Positions 1 to 8,403 are shown, counted from the first letter of the stretch. The stretch is 28,354 nt of DNA from an uncultured Eubacteriales bacterium (GCA_934541115.1 CAKTDF010000024.1:1-28354); one strand, 5' to 3'. The notes: a model not told the origin generated them from the letters alone. Program-made: numbers and translations.

Positions 1-210
1 TCTATTTTTTGAAGGGTGGTGATCACGGGGAGAGCAAAGGTATATTGAGACCCACGCGTTTTACGTGAGGGACTCACATTAGAAAATGTGTGTGTACTTG
101 AAACGTTACACAGAAGCTTTGGAGTGACTATTTAGGTTGTTATAGCACAAAAACTTCTGTGCTTGCTTTCTCGCTGAAAACAAACCGCTTATATTGATAT
201 TACAAGCTCT
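1..210. other. Non-coding stretch rich in inverted repeats at the window edge
   Basis: I find no convincing gene here. Several short complementary arms can be read by eye: 47-56 with 64-75 (GAG-CCC-ACG against CGT-GGG-CTC, with small bulges), 75-80 with 85-90 (CACATT/AATGTG, 4-nt loop), and 109-116 with 154-161 (CACAGAAG/CTTCTGTG, perfect 8 bp). This could be part of a structured RNA or of a mobile element cut by the window edge. It lies downstream of the minus-strand operon that ends at 211, but no arm is followed by a T-run, so I do not call a terminator. Identity unknown. Confidence 0.35.
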
Positions 211-1086
211 TTATTTCCAATCAACAAAACCATCAATTTTTCTGTCATCTTTGTATGTGACATATTTTCCATCAAGCAAACGAACCACTTTATAAATAAA
301 GAATCTGTCTGTATTTCCTGCAAAATAATCCTTATCATCAATCATACAATACAGAAGTTTGTCTGAATTGGGACTCAGCACCGCATGATTTGGTTGCTCA
401 TCAACGTCAGTCGATGATATTAAATCAAAATCAGTAGCATTATACAAATTTATTTTTTTATTATAATAAAAAGCAACTGAATCGTCATTTGCAGCTATCA
501 GACTTCCAATAATTTTGTTTTCCGGAACAGTTTTGATCTCAGAATTATCAAAATACAAATATTGACTTCCGTTTTTTAAGTATAACCTTTCACTTTGAGT
601 AGCCAAAAGAAAAATTTCTTTGTCTGTCTCAAATATTACCTCATTTTCATTTGTTCTTAGGTTTACCTTCAAAACTGAATGTTTATTATTATTCGTTTCG
701 ACATAATAATAATTATCTTCCTTAACAATTCCTGTTTCAGAAACGGTTACGGGTTCGTTATTCTCATCTGATGTCTTTACATATACCACATTGCCAGCAG
801 ATTCTGTACAGATTTTTGCAACTTCCGCTTGTTTAGAAATATAAAAACTATGTATGTCCTTTTCACCGGTTATAATAGTTTTTGGAGTTTCTAAATTTTG
901 GCATGAAACTACTTTCTTCTTTTGCTCTTCCGAATAGCCCTCAGTCTCAACCCAGTATATTGTTCCGCCACTAAGCATTTCTTTAAATGCAGATTTTTTT
1001 ATTAATGGCGCAACAAAAATGACCGACACCACAGCTAAACACAAAATTAAAATTAATATAATTATGGTTTTGTATTTGTTCTTCAT
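211..1086 (-). CDS. Membrane-anchored hypothetical protein; candidate immunity protein for the upstream RHS toxin
   Basis: This 291-residue protein is not recognised as a named family. Residues about 6-27 form one hydrophobic segment after a short basic N-terminus (MKNKYK), with no lipobox, so it is probably anchored with its body outside the membrane. The body is mostly short beta-like strands; the stretch with VLSPNSDKLLYCMID resembles a TolB/beta-propeller blade (weak impression). Its ribosome binding site (GAGGAGG) overlaps the TGA stop of the RHS gene and the gap is only 12 bases, so translation is probably coupled. The gene is very AT-rich (one sampled 60-base line, 421-480, has only 10 G/C) and so matches the RHS tip rather than the RHS core. 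A gene directly behind an RHS tip is usually the cognate immunity gene; the immunity role is inferred from position only. Confidence 0.8.
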   Translation of the reverse strand: MKNKYKTIIILILILCLAVVSVIFVAPLIKKSAFKEMLSGGTIYWVETEGYSEEQKKKVVSCQNLETPKTIITGEKDIHSFYISKQAEVAKICTESAGNVVYVKTSDENNEPVTVSETGIVKEDNYYYVETNNNKHSVLKVNLRTNENEVIFETDKEIFLLATQSERLYLKNGSQYLYFDNSEIKTVPENKIIGSLIAANDDSVAFYYNKKINLYNATDFDLISSTDVDEQPNHAVLSPNSDKLLYCMIDDKDYFAGNTDRFFIYKVVRLLDGKYVTYKDDRKIDGFVDWK

Positions 1087-1098
1087 TGTAAAGCCTCC

Positions 1099-4000
1099 TC
1101 AACGCACTGGAAATCTGAACCAAATATCTGTCATAGCACTAACCATTTTTTCAACCCGACTGGGTGAAAGAACCATAAACATCGGAAGTTTAGTCTTGTC
1201 AGTGAACTTCTTATCAAAAGTGTATCTCAAAGCATCTCTGACAAAAGTAGAACAGTTGGTCTTATATAATTTATACTCTAAGTATTTGCCCTTGTACACG
1301 CTGTTTGCAATAACATATCCTGTATTTGAGTGCGACGCAAATTCTTCAATTCTTACGCATCTGATTACATCGGCTATGAAATCATTCAACTTACGATACT
1401 CTTTTTTTGTCAGAAAAATCCAGTAGGCTTTTACGTATTTATACATCCCCTTATTATAATGCAACCATTCGGACATATTTGCCATCATCAATCTTCCTTG
1501 CTTCTTTTTGGTGCCCTGTATGTATTCTGGGCGACCATCTCTGGCGTAATTTCCGTATGAGAACACGCACTCATCAAGTTCAAAATCAGCATGTGCAACA
1601 CCACCTTCAAAATCATAATAAAAGTTGATAAATAAAGGATATTTAAAACGATTACTCTGTTTCTTCTCACCATTATCATCCAAATAGTTTACCGGCTCGT
1701 TCTCGCAATACGCAAATCCATTCCAGCCAATTGCAGTATCATTTCCACCAATAAACTCCGGGTCATCACAGTTAATGAATCTGCCGACTTCCGGGTCATA
1801 GTAACGGCTTTGGAGATAATAAAGTCCTGTTTCGGTGTCATACACATAGCCGCGATAACGAACCGAGTTCATTATTCCGATATTTGACGAGCTTGTGATT
1901 GCCGAGCCGCTGCCGTTCTTGATCGATACTATTTTGCCCCACGCGTCATAGGTGTACTCAACAAGAATCGCTCCGCTGCCGGAAAGAATCCTCACAACGT
2001 CGCCCTGTGTATTCGTCACCACGTTGTAATAATAATTCTTTGCCTCGTCAAAGTTATACCGCACGATCATTGACAGCTTTCCCTCGTTGTCATAACGATA
2101 GAACAGCTCATAATCGCTGCCGACCTTTTCATACATCAGAACGCTGTCAACGTAGTAATAATCATGCTGAACGCCGTTGACGGTTTTTGAGGTTCTCAAA
2201 CCGTTTTCATCATATTTATAGGCTACGCTGTTGCTGCCCTTTGAATATGACTGCATCTGACGTCCGAACCACGTGGCTGTCGCTCCGCGGTACGTTGTGG
2301 GATTGCCTATGGCATCGTATGAAACAGCCTCTCCGTTGAACGCCGTCAGCTTATCTTTCCAACTGCTGTCGCCGTAGGTATAGCTGACTGTTCCGGTTGC
2401 CTCGCCCACCGTTCCGGTCGTATACGGATATGAAACCTTTGAAGTGATATTTCCATAACCGTCATAATTATACAAAATCGTGGAATTAGAGTCAAGGTTA
2501 TTTTCGCGAATCAGCTGCCCCTCGGAGTCATAAACATAGCTCTTTCTGAGAACGCCGTCCTTTTTGATCTCCGTTATTTTTCCGTCGTCGTCATAGGTAT
2601 AGGCAAAAACGGAAGTTCCGCTTATCTCCTGCGAAACATAGCCGTCACTGTCATAGGTATATGACTGAACGTACGGACTCTTGGTGGAGATAGTCCGCGT
2701 TGTTATCCTTGACTCCGCGTCGTAAACGGAGGTTACGCCCCTTGTGCTCGTGAACGTGCTGACGATTCTGTCGTTTCCGTCGTCGGTCGAGTCATAGGCG
2801 TAGCTGTTTTTCACCGTGCCGTTGACTGAGGAAACCGTGCTTTGCGTCACTCTGCCCTCATCGTCATAAACCAAAGCGGTGTTATACAGGTCATTCGAAT
2901 ATGCATTTGAGTTGACCGTTGAAACAACGTGCTCGCCGATGTTCCTGCCCTGCTTGTCATACTTATAGTATGTGCGGAAATTGCCGACATTGTCCCTTGT
3001 ATAAACAAGGATTCCTTTTGAATCGTAGTTGAAAGAATACGAGCCGACGCCAACCGCGTTTACGTTTGAAACCATACCGTAGGAATTGTATGAGTATTTT
3101 TCCGTGCTGCCGTTTCCGTATGTCTTTTTGGAGAGAACACCGTGGTTCGGCTTATAGGAATATGACTCAAGGGTCTGACTTCCGATCTTTACGGCTTTTT
3201 TGTTGCCCCATACGTCATATGTGTAGTTATATGAGTTGCCGTTGCGGGTAACAGACGCCAAATTTCCGTCGCTGTATGAATAGGCTATGGTTTTTCCGTT
3301 TTCGGTTTTTGAAATCAGATTGCCGCTGCTGTCATAGGCATAGAGAGAAATAACGCTGCCGTCTTTCTCCTCGCGAATCAGTCTGCTCTCCTTGTCATAA
3401 TAACGGGTAACGCCGTCACTGTCCAGTGTATAAGAGCTGTCCAATTCGGAGCGATCGTTTTCACCGTCGTTATCATCGTCAAAATAGGAATAGATATAAT
3501 TTTCCGTTGTTCCGTCGGAGCATACCGAGGAGAGAATATTGCCAAAGCTGTCGCGCGTATATGTGTATGTTGTGGTTGAGCCGTCTTCTGTTTCAGAAAG
3601 TATGCAGCCAAAGCTGTCATATGTCGCAGTGTAGGTTACAGCGTTTTCCTTTGTTTTTGTTACAACAGATGAAATTACGCCGTCAATGTAATCTGTCGTT
3701 GTTACGTTCTCCTGTGAATCGGTGAAAACGGTTTTCAAAAGCTTTCCGTCGGAGTAGGTATATGTTGTGACCTCGCCGTTATTGTTTTCGGATATGATAT
3801 CGCCGAGCGCGTTATATTCTGCGTGATAGACAGTGTTGCCCTCAGCGTCAACCGTTGTTTCAGAAAGCTTGACTTTGTTGTTATTATAGGTGTATGTTGT
3901 TACGTTTCCGCTTTCGTCAACGCTTCTGATGATATTTCCGTTTTCATCTTTTTCAACAACCGTGTTGTCTGTGTAATCAAAAACATTGTTGCTTTCAATC

Positions 4001-6870
4001 AGATTGATTGTTTTGACCTCAACTTGGTTGAGGTTTTTGTAATACATGAAATAAACACGGATTTTCACCGCTTTTGAGCCGGTTGCCGACGGCGGAACGG
4101 AATAAGCGGCTTGAATGTACTGTTCTTCATAGTTATATGCATTGAACTTTGTTGTTGCGCTTGAATCGCCGTATGTTCCGTCCTCATAAAACGTTCTCAA
4201 TCTGACGGAAAAAGCCGCTTTTGAAAAAGGCATTGAGCTGCCCCTTGCCACCGCTTTGAGAACGTAGCTTTTGTTCTGATCCGCCTCGGTGAGAACAACG
4301 TCCTGATAAATATACTTGTTCTTTGAAACATCACCGCCGATAACAAAGCTTCCGTCTGAAATTCCGTCTGAAGAAGAAAGATATTTTCTTATCCAGTTGT
4401 TGCCGGTATTGCCGGTTGTGCTTTCGGAATAATCAAAGCTGTTGTTTTCAAGGAGGTTATACTCGCTCGGCACTCTGCCCTTTTCAAGCTGAATACCGTC
4501 AAAATACGCCGTTCCGGTGCCGTTCCTAACGAGGAGATACACGGTCAGCTTGTTGCAGTTTTCGGGTATACTGACCCAGGTGAACACTCTTTCCCACTCG
4601 CCGTTGCTGTCTTTGACCGCCTCGGTGTATGACCTCGTTGAGCTCGTTCCGTCATTAAAGCCAAGGCGAATCATTGCGGCGGCGCCAAAGTTGCGGTTGT
4701 CACTCGTGTCTGCGTCGCGGCTGATGCCCGCCGTTTTTATGTGCGCAGAAACAACATACTCCCCGCCTCTTTGAAGAACGCTTGAATCTGAAACTGTGAA
4801 TTCCTGATAAACGCCCGCTCCGCCCGTGGCGGTCATGTCGTTGACGGTGACCTTGACGCTTCCGTTGCCAACAAAGCTTTCTTCTGTTGTATAGACCGCA
4901 GAATAATCGCACGCGGAGTCATCAATGCTTTTCGGCGTCCAGTCTGTGAGGCTTTCAACATTATGGTTTTTCAGACAGTTGTCAGCTATTCTGCCGGAGG
5001 AGGCAACGCCGGAGACTTCATTATCATTGTATGAATATGAAACCGAATCCAATTCCTCGCCGTCAGCCGTTTTTGCCTGTGTGCAAATCAATCTGCAATT
5101 ATTGTCAAAGCTGTACTTTGTGAGAACGTCATCGCCGTTGTTGAACACGCCGTCAACGCCCTCTGTTCTTTCGGTGCAGCTGTCATATGTTCTTGAATAA
5201 GTGACCTTTTTTCCGGCGGTTGTGTTTTGGAACTCCTGAACAGAAACGACCTTATAGCTGCCCTCATCGTCAGCGCTGTTATATTCAAACTCAAGCCTGT
5301 AGCCTTTGTCGTTTTCAACCGAGGTCATTCTGTTTGCAGAGTCATATGTATAGGCTGAAACCGTCTGTCCGTTTTTTTCAACGGAAATTACGTTGCCTTC
5401 TTCGTCTGTGGTAATCGTTTCAACGTCGCCGATTCCGCCGCCGGGAAGAATCTGCGTCATGGTTTTTGAGTTTTCGGACACTGAAACGTGTATTTTATTT
5501 TCGTCAGCGTCTGCAATATAATAAGAATTTCCGGACTCATCATTAGGATCCGGATATTTGCCCATCACCGTGCGGTATGTGTCGTTTTCATCCTTGACCG
5601 CAATTTCGGTGAGATTATATTCACTTGTATAAGTATATCTTGTTGCTCCCTCATCAGCCGTCAAAAGATATCTCGTTGCGGAGGGTATTGAAATTGTGCA
5701 TTCGAGAACCGTGTTCTCAAACAGCACATATTCAGTGGTCTGTGTTTCAAGTATCTCAAGGGTTGTAAATCCGTAATTATTCTTTTTTAATTTGCGAACG
5801 TTGTCGTCCTCTCCCTCTTCTTCTTCGGGATAAAGAACAGACACAGTTGCGTTTTCGTCAATATACAAAAGTCCCAAAAAGGCTACGCTTGCGTCAAAAT
5901 TGTGCATCCACATGCCGCTGCCAAGGGTTGACATTGAGTTATATGCCGAATTGATTTCATAAGCATGCTCGCCGGAGCCGGTTGCAATGTCGTCTCTCTT
6001 TATAACGAGGTTGCCGCTCTGCTTGTTTATATATGCCGTGCCTGCAGCACCGAGATCGAATGATGTATATTCAAAATCATCATCAAGACCCGCTGTTATA
6101 ATGTAATTATATGAAAAAACAACTTTCGGCGCGCCGCTCGCCATGAAGAGAGTGTCGTTATCATCGGCGTTTGAAATGCTTTTTCCGAGAGTGACGGAGC
6201 TTGAAGAACCGAGAACAACCATGCCGGAATCGCTCCTCAATGCAGAGGTAACGTCAAGGCTTATGTATTTTCCGTCGTCCCCATATTCTTTGACCGTGGC
6301 GTAATCAATGCATCTAATGTGAGAAGCGATGTCGCTGTATGAAAAAGAAGCGCTGTCGTCGATTTTGTCAAGGTAATATGCATATACGACCGCGTCTGTA
6401 CTTCCGCTCACTACTGGCAAATAGAGATATGCCGTCTTGACATGATAATTGTTCAGCTCGGCAACGGTAGGTATTTCAACAAAACCATAGGAATTTGAGC
6501 TGACAAGAATGTTTTCTTCATCTGAATGGTCGTCGTCTTCGCCGTCCGTTGACTTCACATATGTTGCAGAAACAGAATTATTATTCCTGTTATGACTCGG
6601 TGCACGCATCGGACCGTTAGCCGATCCTGTCACATTATGAGAAAAAATACCGTGTTCAAAAGAGCCGTCGCTCATGAGATATGTTTTGCTGTTTGCTGTT
6701 CGTGAAGATTCCTCTTCTGCAACAAAGTCAAGAGAATCTTCGGGATCAAACTCTCTTTCAAGTTCATTCAAAGCAATTTCTTGCGCAAAGACAGGGGTGA
6801 TGCATTCGACCGTTGTGAGGATCATCAGCACTGCAAGAAATACGGACAAAATTTTTGTAATTCCTTTCAT
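1099..6870 (-). CDS. Secreted RHS/YD-repeat protein with DNRLRE-like N-terminus and papain-like (permuted) C-terminal tip
   Basis: The 1923-residue protein starts with a signal peptide (about 1-29, ending PVFA/Q). A DNRLRE-type beta domain follows at about 105-260. Two carbohydrate-binding-like jelly rolls lie roughly at 640-960 (for example AYFDGIQLEKG). YD repeats (GxxxxYxYDxxGNxx) occur near 490-620 and again from about 960 to 1690. The RHS-associated core is at about 1650-1735 and contains SRYYDPEVGRF; the usual DPxG end is DDNG here. The unique tip, 1736-1923, has H1760 in VAHADFEL and C1873 in YKTNCSTFVRDAL. This His-before-Cys order is seen in circularly permuted NlpC/P60 and LRAT-like enzymes. 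The start is fixed by AGGAGG seven bases upstream of ATG. RHS shells enclose and deliver variable C-terminal toxins; the enzyme class of this tip is inferred. The tip DNA (about 1102-1664) is AT-rich relative to the core. Confidence 0.93.
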   Translation of the reverse strand: MKGITKILSVFLAVLMILTTVECITPVFAQEIALNELEREFDPEDSLDFVAEEESSRTANSKTYLMSDGSFEHGIFSHNVTGSANGPMRAPSHNRNNNSVSATYVKSTDGEDDDHSDEENILVSSNSYGFVEIPTVAELNNYHVKTAYLYLPVVSGSTDAVVYAYYLDKIDDSASFSYSDIASHIRCIDYATVKEYGDDGKYISLDVTSALRSDSGMVVLGSSSSVTLGKSISNADDNDTLFMASGAPKVVFSYNYIITAGLDDDFEYTSFDLGAAGTAYINKQSGNLVIKRDDIATGSGEHAYEINSAYNSMSTLGSGMWMHNFDASVAFLGLLYIDENATVSVLYPEEEEGEDDNVRKLKKNNYGFTTLEILETQTTEYVLFENTVLECTISIPSATRYLLTADEGATRYTYTSEYNLTEIAVKDENDTYRTVMGKYPDPNDESGNSYYIADADENKIHVSVSENSKTMTQILPGGGIGDVETITTDEEGNVISVEKNGQTVSAYTYDSANRMTSVENDKGYRLEFEYNSADDEGSYKVVSVQEFQNTTAGKKVTYSRTYDSCTERTEGVDGVFNNGDDVLTKYSFDNNCRLICTQAKTADGEELDSVSYSYNDNEVSGVASSGRIADNCLKNHNVESLTDWTPKSIDDSACDYSAVYTTEESFVGNGSVKVTVNDMTATGGAGVYQEFTVSDSSVLQRGGEYVVSAHIKTAGISRDADTSDNRNFGAAAMIRLGFNDGTSSTRSYTEAVKDSNGEWERVFTWVSIPENCNKLTVYLLVRNGTGTAYFDGIQLEKGRVPSEYNLLENNSFDYSESTTGNTGNNWIRKYLSSSDGISDGSFVIGGDVSKNKYIYQDVVLTEADQNKSYVLKAVARGSSMPFSKAAFSVRLRTFYEDGTYGDSSATTKFNAYNYEEQYIQAAYSVPPSATGSKAVKIRVYFMYYKNLNQVEVKTINLIESNNVFDYTDNTVVEKDENGNIIRSVDESGNVTTYTYNNNKVKLSETTVDAEGNTVYHAEYNALGDIISENNNGEVTTYTYSDGKLLKTVFTDSQENVTTTDYIDGVISSVVTKTKENAVTYTATYDSFGCILSETEDGSTTTYTYTRDSFGNILSSVCSDGTTENYIYSYFDDDNDGENDRSELDSSYTLDSDGVTRYYDKESRLIREEKDGSVISLYAYDSSGNLISKTENGKTIAYSYSDGNLASVTRNGNSYNYTYDVWGNKKAVKIGSQTLESYSYKPNHGVLSKKTYGNGSTEKYSYNSYGMVSNVNAVGVGSYSFNYDSKGILVYTRDNVGNFRTYYKYDKQGRNIGEHVVSTVNSNAYSNDLYNTALVYDDEGRVTQSTVSSVNGTVKNSYAYDSTDDGNDRIVSTFTSTRGVTSVYDAESRITTRTISTKSPYVQSYTYDSDGYVSQEISGTSVFAYTYDDDGKITEIKKDGVLRKSYVYDSEGQLIRENNLDSNSTILYNYDGYGNITSKVSYPYTTGTVGEATGTVSYTYGDSSWKDKLTAFNGEAVSYDAIGNPTTYRGATATWFGRQMQSYSKGSNSVAYKYDENGLRTSKTVNGVQHDYYYVDSVLMYEKVGSDYELFYRYDNEGKLSMIVRYNFDEAKNYYYNVVTNTQGDVVRILSGSGAILVEYTYDAWGKIVSIKNGSGSAITSSSNIGIMNSVRYRGYVYDTETGLYYLQSRYYDPEVGRFINCDDPEFIGGNDTAIGWNGFAYCENEPVNYLDDNGEKKQSNRFKYPLFINFYYDFEGGVAHADFELDECVFSYGNYARDGRPEYIQGTKKKQGRLMMANMSEWLHYNKGMYKYVKAYWIFLTKKEYRKLNDFIADVIRCVRIEEFASHSNTGYVIANSVYKGKYLEYKLYKTNCSTFVRDALRYTFDKKFTDKTKLPMFMVLSPSRVEKMVSAMTDIWFRFPVR

Positions 6871-6957
6871 TTCGTCTTCCTCCTGTTTAATATCCGGTAA
6901 TGTTTGAGCCTATCGGGTATAGCAGCTTTTATCACCCCTCCTTTTTTGAAAGGCAGC

Positions 6958-7341
6958 TTAGCTTGCGTATCTGAAGCAAACTATCGTTTCGTTTCCGACT
7001 TCAAAGGTCACTTTCAATCTGTATGTTGAGAGCACATTGATGATCCTTGTCTCCGACATTTCGATTGAAGTAGCCGTTTTGCTTTCTGACCATGTTTCAA
7101 TGGTTTTGTATTCGCCGCTTTTGAGCTTTTGCAATTCCATTGTTACGCTCAATTCCATTTTTTTGGTAGCGTACAATTTTGCAATTGAAGTTGAATTGGC
7201 TCCGGAGATACTGAATGAGCAGTCCTTGTCCTTAACATAAGTATATCTCATGGGTACGACTGCAAGAGCAGAAATCTGCACGCACGAAAAAACCATAACG
7301 GCGCATATGAGAATAGCAAGAAGTCTTTTTGTGTTTTTCAT
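6958..7341 (-). CDS. Small secreted protein of unknown function, first gene of the RHS operon
   Basis: This is a 127-residue protein with a clear signal peptide (MKNTKRLLAILICAVMVFS..., cleaved near ISALA). The mature part is predicted to be beta-rich, with a pattern (MELQKLKSGEYKTIETWSES) like small secreted Clostridia proteins of the DUF6147 kind; that resemblance is from memory and weak. The start at 7341 is chosen because GGGAGGTG lies just upstream and because residues further upstream would precede the signal peptide and run through the promoter. An ECF-type promoter motif lies about 20 bases before the start codon. The RHS gene begins 87 bases downstream with no clear terminator between, so the two are probably co-transcribed. 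It could help RHS export or folding, or be an unrelated surface factor. Confidence 0.8.
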   Translation of the reverse strand: MKNTKRLLAILICAVMVFSCVQISALAVVPMRYTYVKDKDCSFSISGANSTSIAKLYATKKMELSVTMELQKLKSGEYKTIETWSESKTATSIEMSETRIINVLSTYRLKVTFEVGNETIVCFRYAS

Positions 7342-7361
7342 AATGTTCACCTCCCTTCTAT

Positions 7362-7391
7362 TATATACGTCGGGAGAGCACAAAATCTTAC
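7362..7391 (-). promoter_or_regulatory. ECF-type promoter motif P1, ahead of the small secreted protein/RHS operon
   Basis: Read on the minus strand, a GTAAGATTTT block is followed after 12 bases by CGTATATA. The same two blocks occur at 7558-7586 and 8356-8384 with 11-base spacing. GTAAGA to CGTATA is 15-16 bases, the spacing expected for ECF sigma promoters (-35 with an AA-containing core, -10 with CGT). The ECF sigma gene at 8404-8952 is the obvious candidate. The ATG lies about 20 bases downstream, leaving a very short leader holding the GGGAGGTG site. Confidence 0.65.
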
Positions 7392-7449
7392 AAAAAAATT
7401 TGAAAAAAACGGCAAAAAAACAAAGTTTCCACTTTATAACCAAAAATAT

Positions 7450-7478
7450 GCTATATTATTTGTGAAAAATCACGTCAA
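7450..7478 (-). promoter_or_regulatory. Possible sigma-A promoter ahead of the small secreted protein gene
   Basis: On the minus strand, TTGACG and TATAGC are separated by exactly 17 bases. The -10 is a modest match. If real, it gives a second, housekeeping input into the RHS operon upstream of P1. The region is AT-rich, so a chance match is possible. Confidence 0.35.
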
Positions 7479-7504
7479 ATGAGGGGGCAAAACCGTTCAA
7501 AGCG

Positions 7505-7538
7505 CTTTTGAATAACCAATACTTTTGAATAACCAATA
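7505..7538. repeat. Two tandem copies of a 17-bp unit
   Basis: The unit CTTTTGAATAACCAATA occurs twice without a gap (7505-7521 and 7522-7538). It sits in the 322-base gap between the small secreted protein gene and the DUF4367 gene, between promoter motifs P1 and P2. Confidence 0.85.
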
Positions 7539-7557
7539 AATAACACTCCCTCATATT

Positions 7558-7586
7558 TATATACGAAAAAAAGACAAAAATCTTAC
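7558..7586 (-). promoter_or_regulatory. ECF-type promoter motif P2 with no full gene directly behind it
   Basis: The minus strand shows GTAAGATTTT, an 11-base spacer, then CGTATATA, matching P1 and P3. Directly downstream, GAGGGAG aligns with the ribosome binding site behind P1, but only a 26-codon TTG-initiated frame (7536 to 7456) follows. P2 may transcribe on into the RHS operon as a second ECF promoter, or may be left over from a decayed gene. Confidence 0.55.
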
Positions 7587-7600
7587 CGATATATGAAAAA

Positions 7601-7633
7601 AATAACAGAGAAAAAACCCTTTTCTCTGTTATT
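7601..7633 (-). terminator. Rho-independent terminator of the sigma/DUF4367 operon
   Basis: The arms AATAACAGAGAAAA (7601-7614) and TTTTCTCTGTTATT (7620-7633) pair perfectly over 14 bp around a 5-base loop. On the minus strand the hairpin runs straight into a T-tract. It lies 31 bases past the DUF4367 stop codon. Confidence 0.88.
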
Positions 7634-7663
7634 CATAAAAACGCATTTATATATTTGTCAATT

Positions 7664-8341
7664 TTAACTAACGCCCACAGCAATTTTGAGCATTTCCTCT
7701 TCACTTAAGTTTGACGGGAATACTTTATAGCAGTATCCTCTGTCAAACCATATTACACCTCTTCCGTGAACATCTTCACCAAAGAAAATATATTTTATTC
7801 CATTTGTCTCAACAATATGGGCGGCACCGTATTCTGTATTAATGCTAGTTGATCCAATTGTGTCTTTTTCAATCAAAATAAAGTCTTCACCGGCAAAATA
7901 CTCTTTCTTTGAAAGATACCTATCGGTCTTAGATTCTGTTATTTCATATCCCTCGGGAACATAGGTGACAACCACCTCACGATCTATTGCTTTTGCATAA
8001 TAATTGACCGAAACCTCAGAATAGATTCCATAATCCGCAATTTTGATTTCAAGAGTAGGATATGCAATTACTGTTCCAAAAATAAGTGTATTTATGACAG
8101 CCACAGCCAACATGGTTTTCCAAAGCTTTGTACGGAATCTTCCTGTTGAAGCCTCGCTGACAATCATACGTACGTTGCTCGAGCGCTGCCTTTTGGTCAA
8201 CTGATAAGATGTTCTCTCCTCAAGTCTGAGTATGCCGTCAATACACTCATAAACTACGTCTGTGTCAGGACTCTCCTTTTGAAGCTCAACTTCTATTAAA
8301 TTGTCAAGCTTGGTAAATATACCGTTTTTTATGTTCTCCAT
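7664..8341 (-). CDS. DUF4367 membrane protein, probable anti-sigma factor
   Basis: This 225-residue protein has a cytosolic N-terminal part (about 1-72), a single membrane span (about 74-94, LWKTMLAVAVINTLIFGTVI), and an extracytoplasmic C-terminal domain (about 115-225) with typical DUF4367 features: TYVPEGYE, the IEKDTIGSTS region, and a final SEEEMLKIAVGV. In Clostridia, DUF4367 proteins are commonly encoded right after ECF sigma factors and are thought to hold the sigma factor until a surface signal arrives; the anti-sigma role here is inferred from this pairing. The start is ATG 8341, since AGGTGAT lies 5-11 bases upstream; a GTG at 8350 would overlap this site. ECF motif P3 sits in the 62-base gap after the sigma gene, so the gene is probably boosted by its own sigma factor. 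Confidence 0.82.
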   Translation of the reverse strand: MENIKNGIFTKLDNLIEVELQKESPDTDVVYECIDGILRLEERTSYQLTKRQRSSNVRMIVSEASTGRFRTKLWKTMLAVAVINTLIFGTVIAYPTLEIKIADYGIYSEVSVNYYAKAIDREVVVTYVPEGYEITESKTDRYLSKKEYFAGEDFILIEKDTIGSTSINTEYGAAHIVETNGIKYIFFGEDVHGRGVIWFDRGYCYKVFPSNLSEEEMLKIAVGVS

Positions 8342-8355
8342 GTTTATCACCTATA

Positions 8356-8384
8356 TATGTACGGCACGAAATGCAAAATCTTAC
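8356..8384 (-). promoter_or_regulatory. ECF-type promoter motif P3, ahead of the DUF4367 gene
   Basis: On the minus strand GTAAGATTTT is followed after 11 bases by CGTACATA, a one-base variant of the P1/P2 block. It lies between the sigma gene stop (8404) and the DUF4367 start (8341). This position would let the sigma factor raise its own inhibitor, a usual negative feedback. The leader would be unusually short. Confidence 0.62.
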
Positions 8385-8403
8385 AAGTTTTTTCAGAAAT
8401 TCT

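Noticed and set aside
11..36. T-box-like string (AAGGGTGGTGATCACGGGG) near the left edge on the plus strand
   Set aside because: The core resembles a T-box antiterminator loop, but no plus-strand gene follows, no terminator pairs with it, and the upstream specifier part is outside the window.
6880..6945. A GTG-started 22-codon frame between the small secreted protein and RHS genes
   Set aside because: The strong AGGAGGG site upstream of it is too close to the GTG, and the peptide overlaps the RHS ribosome binding site without other support.
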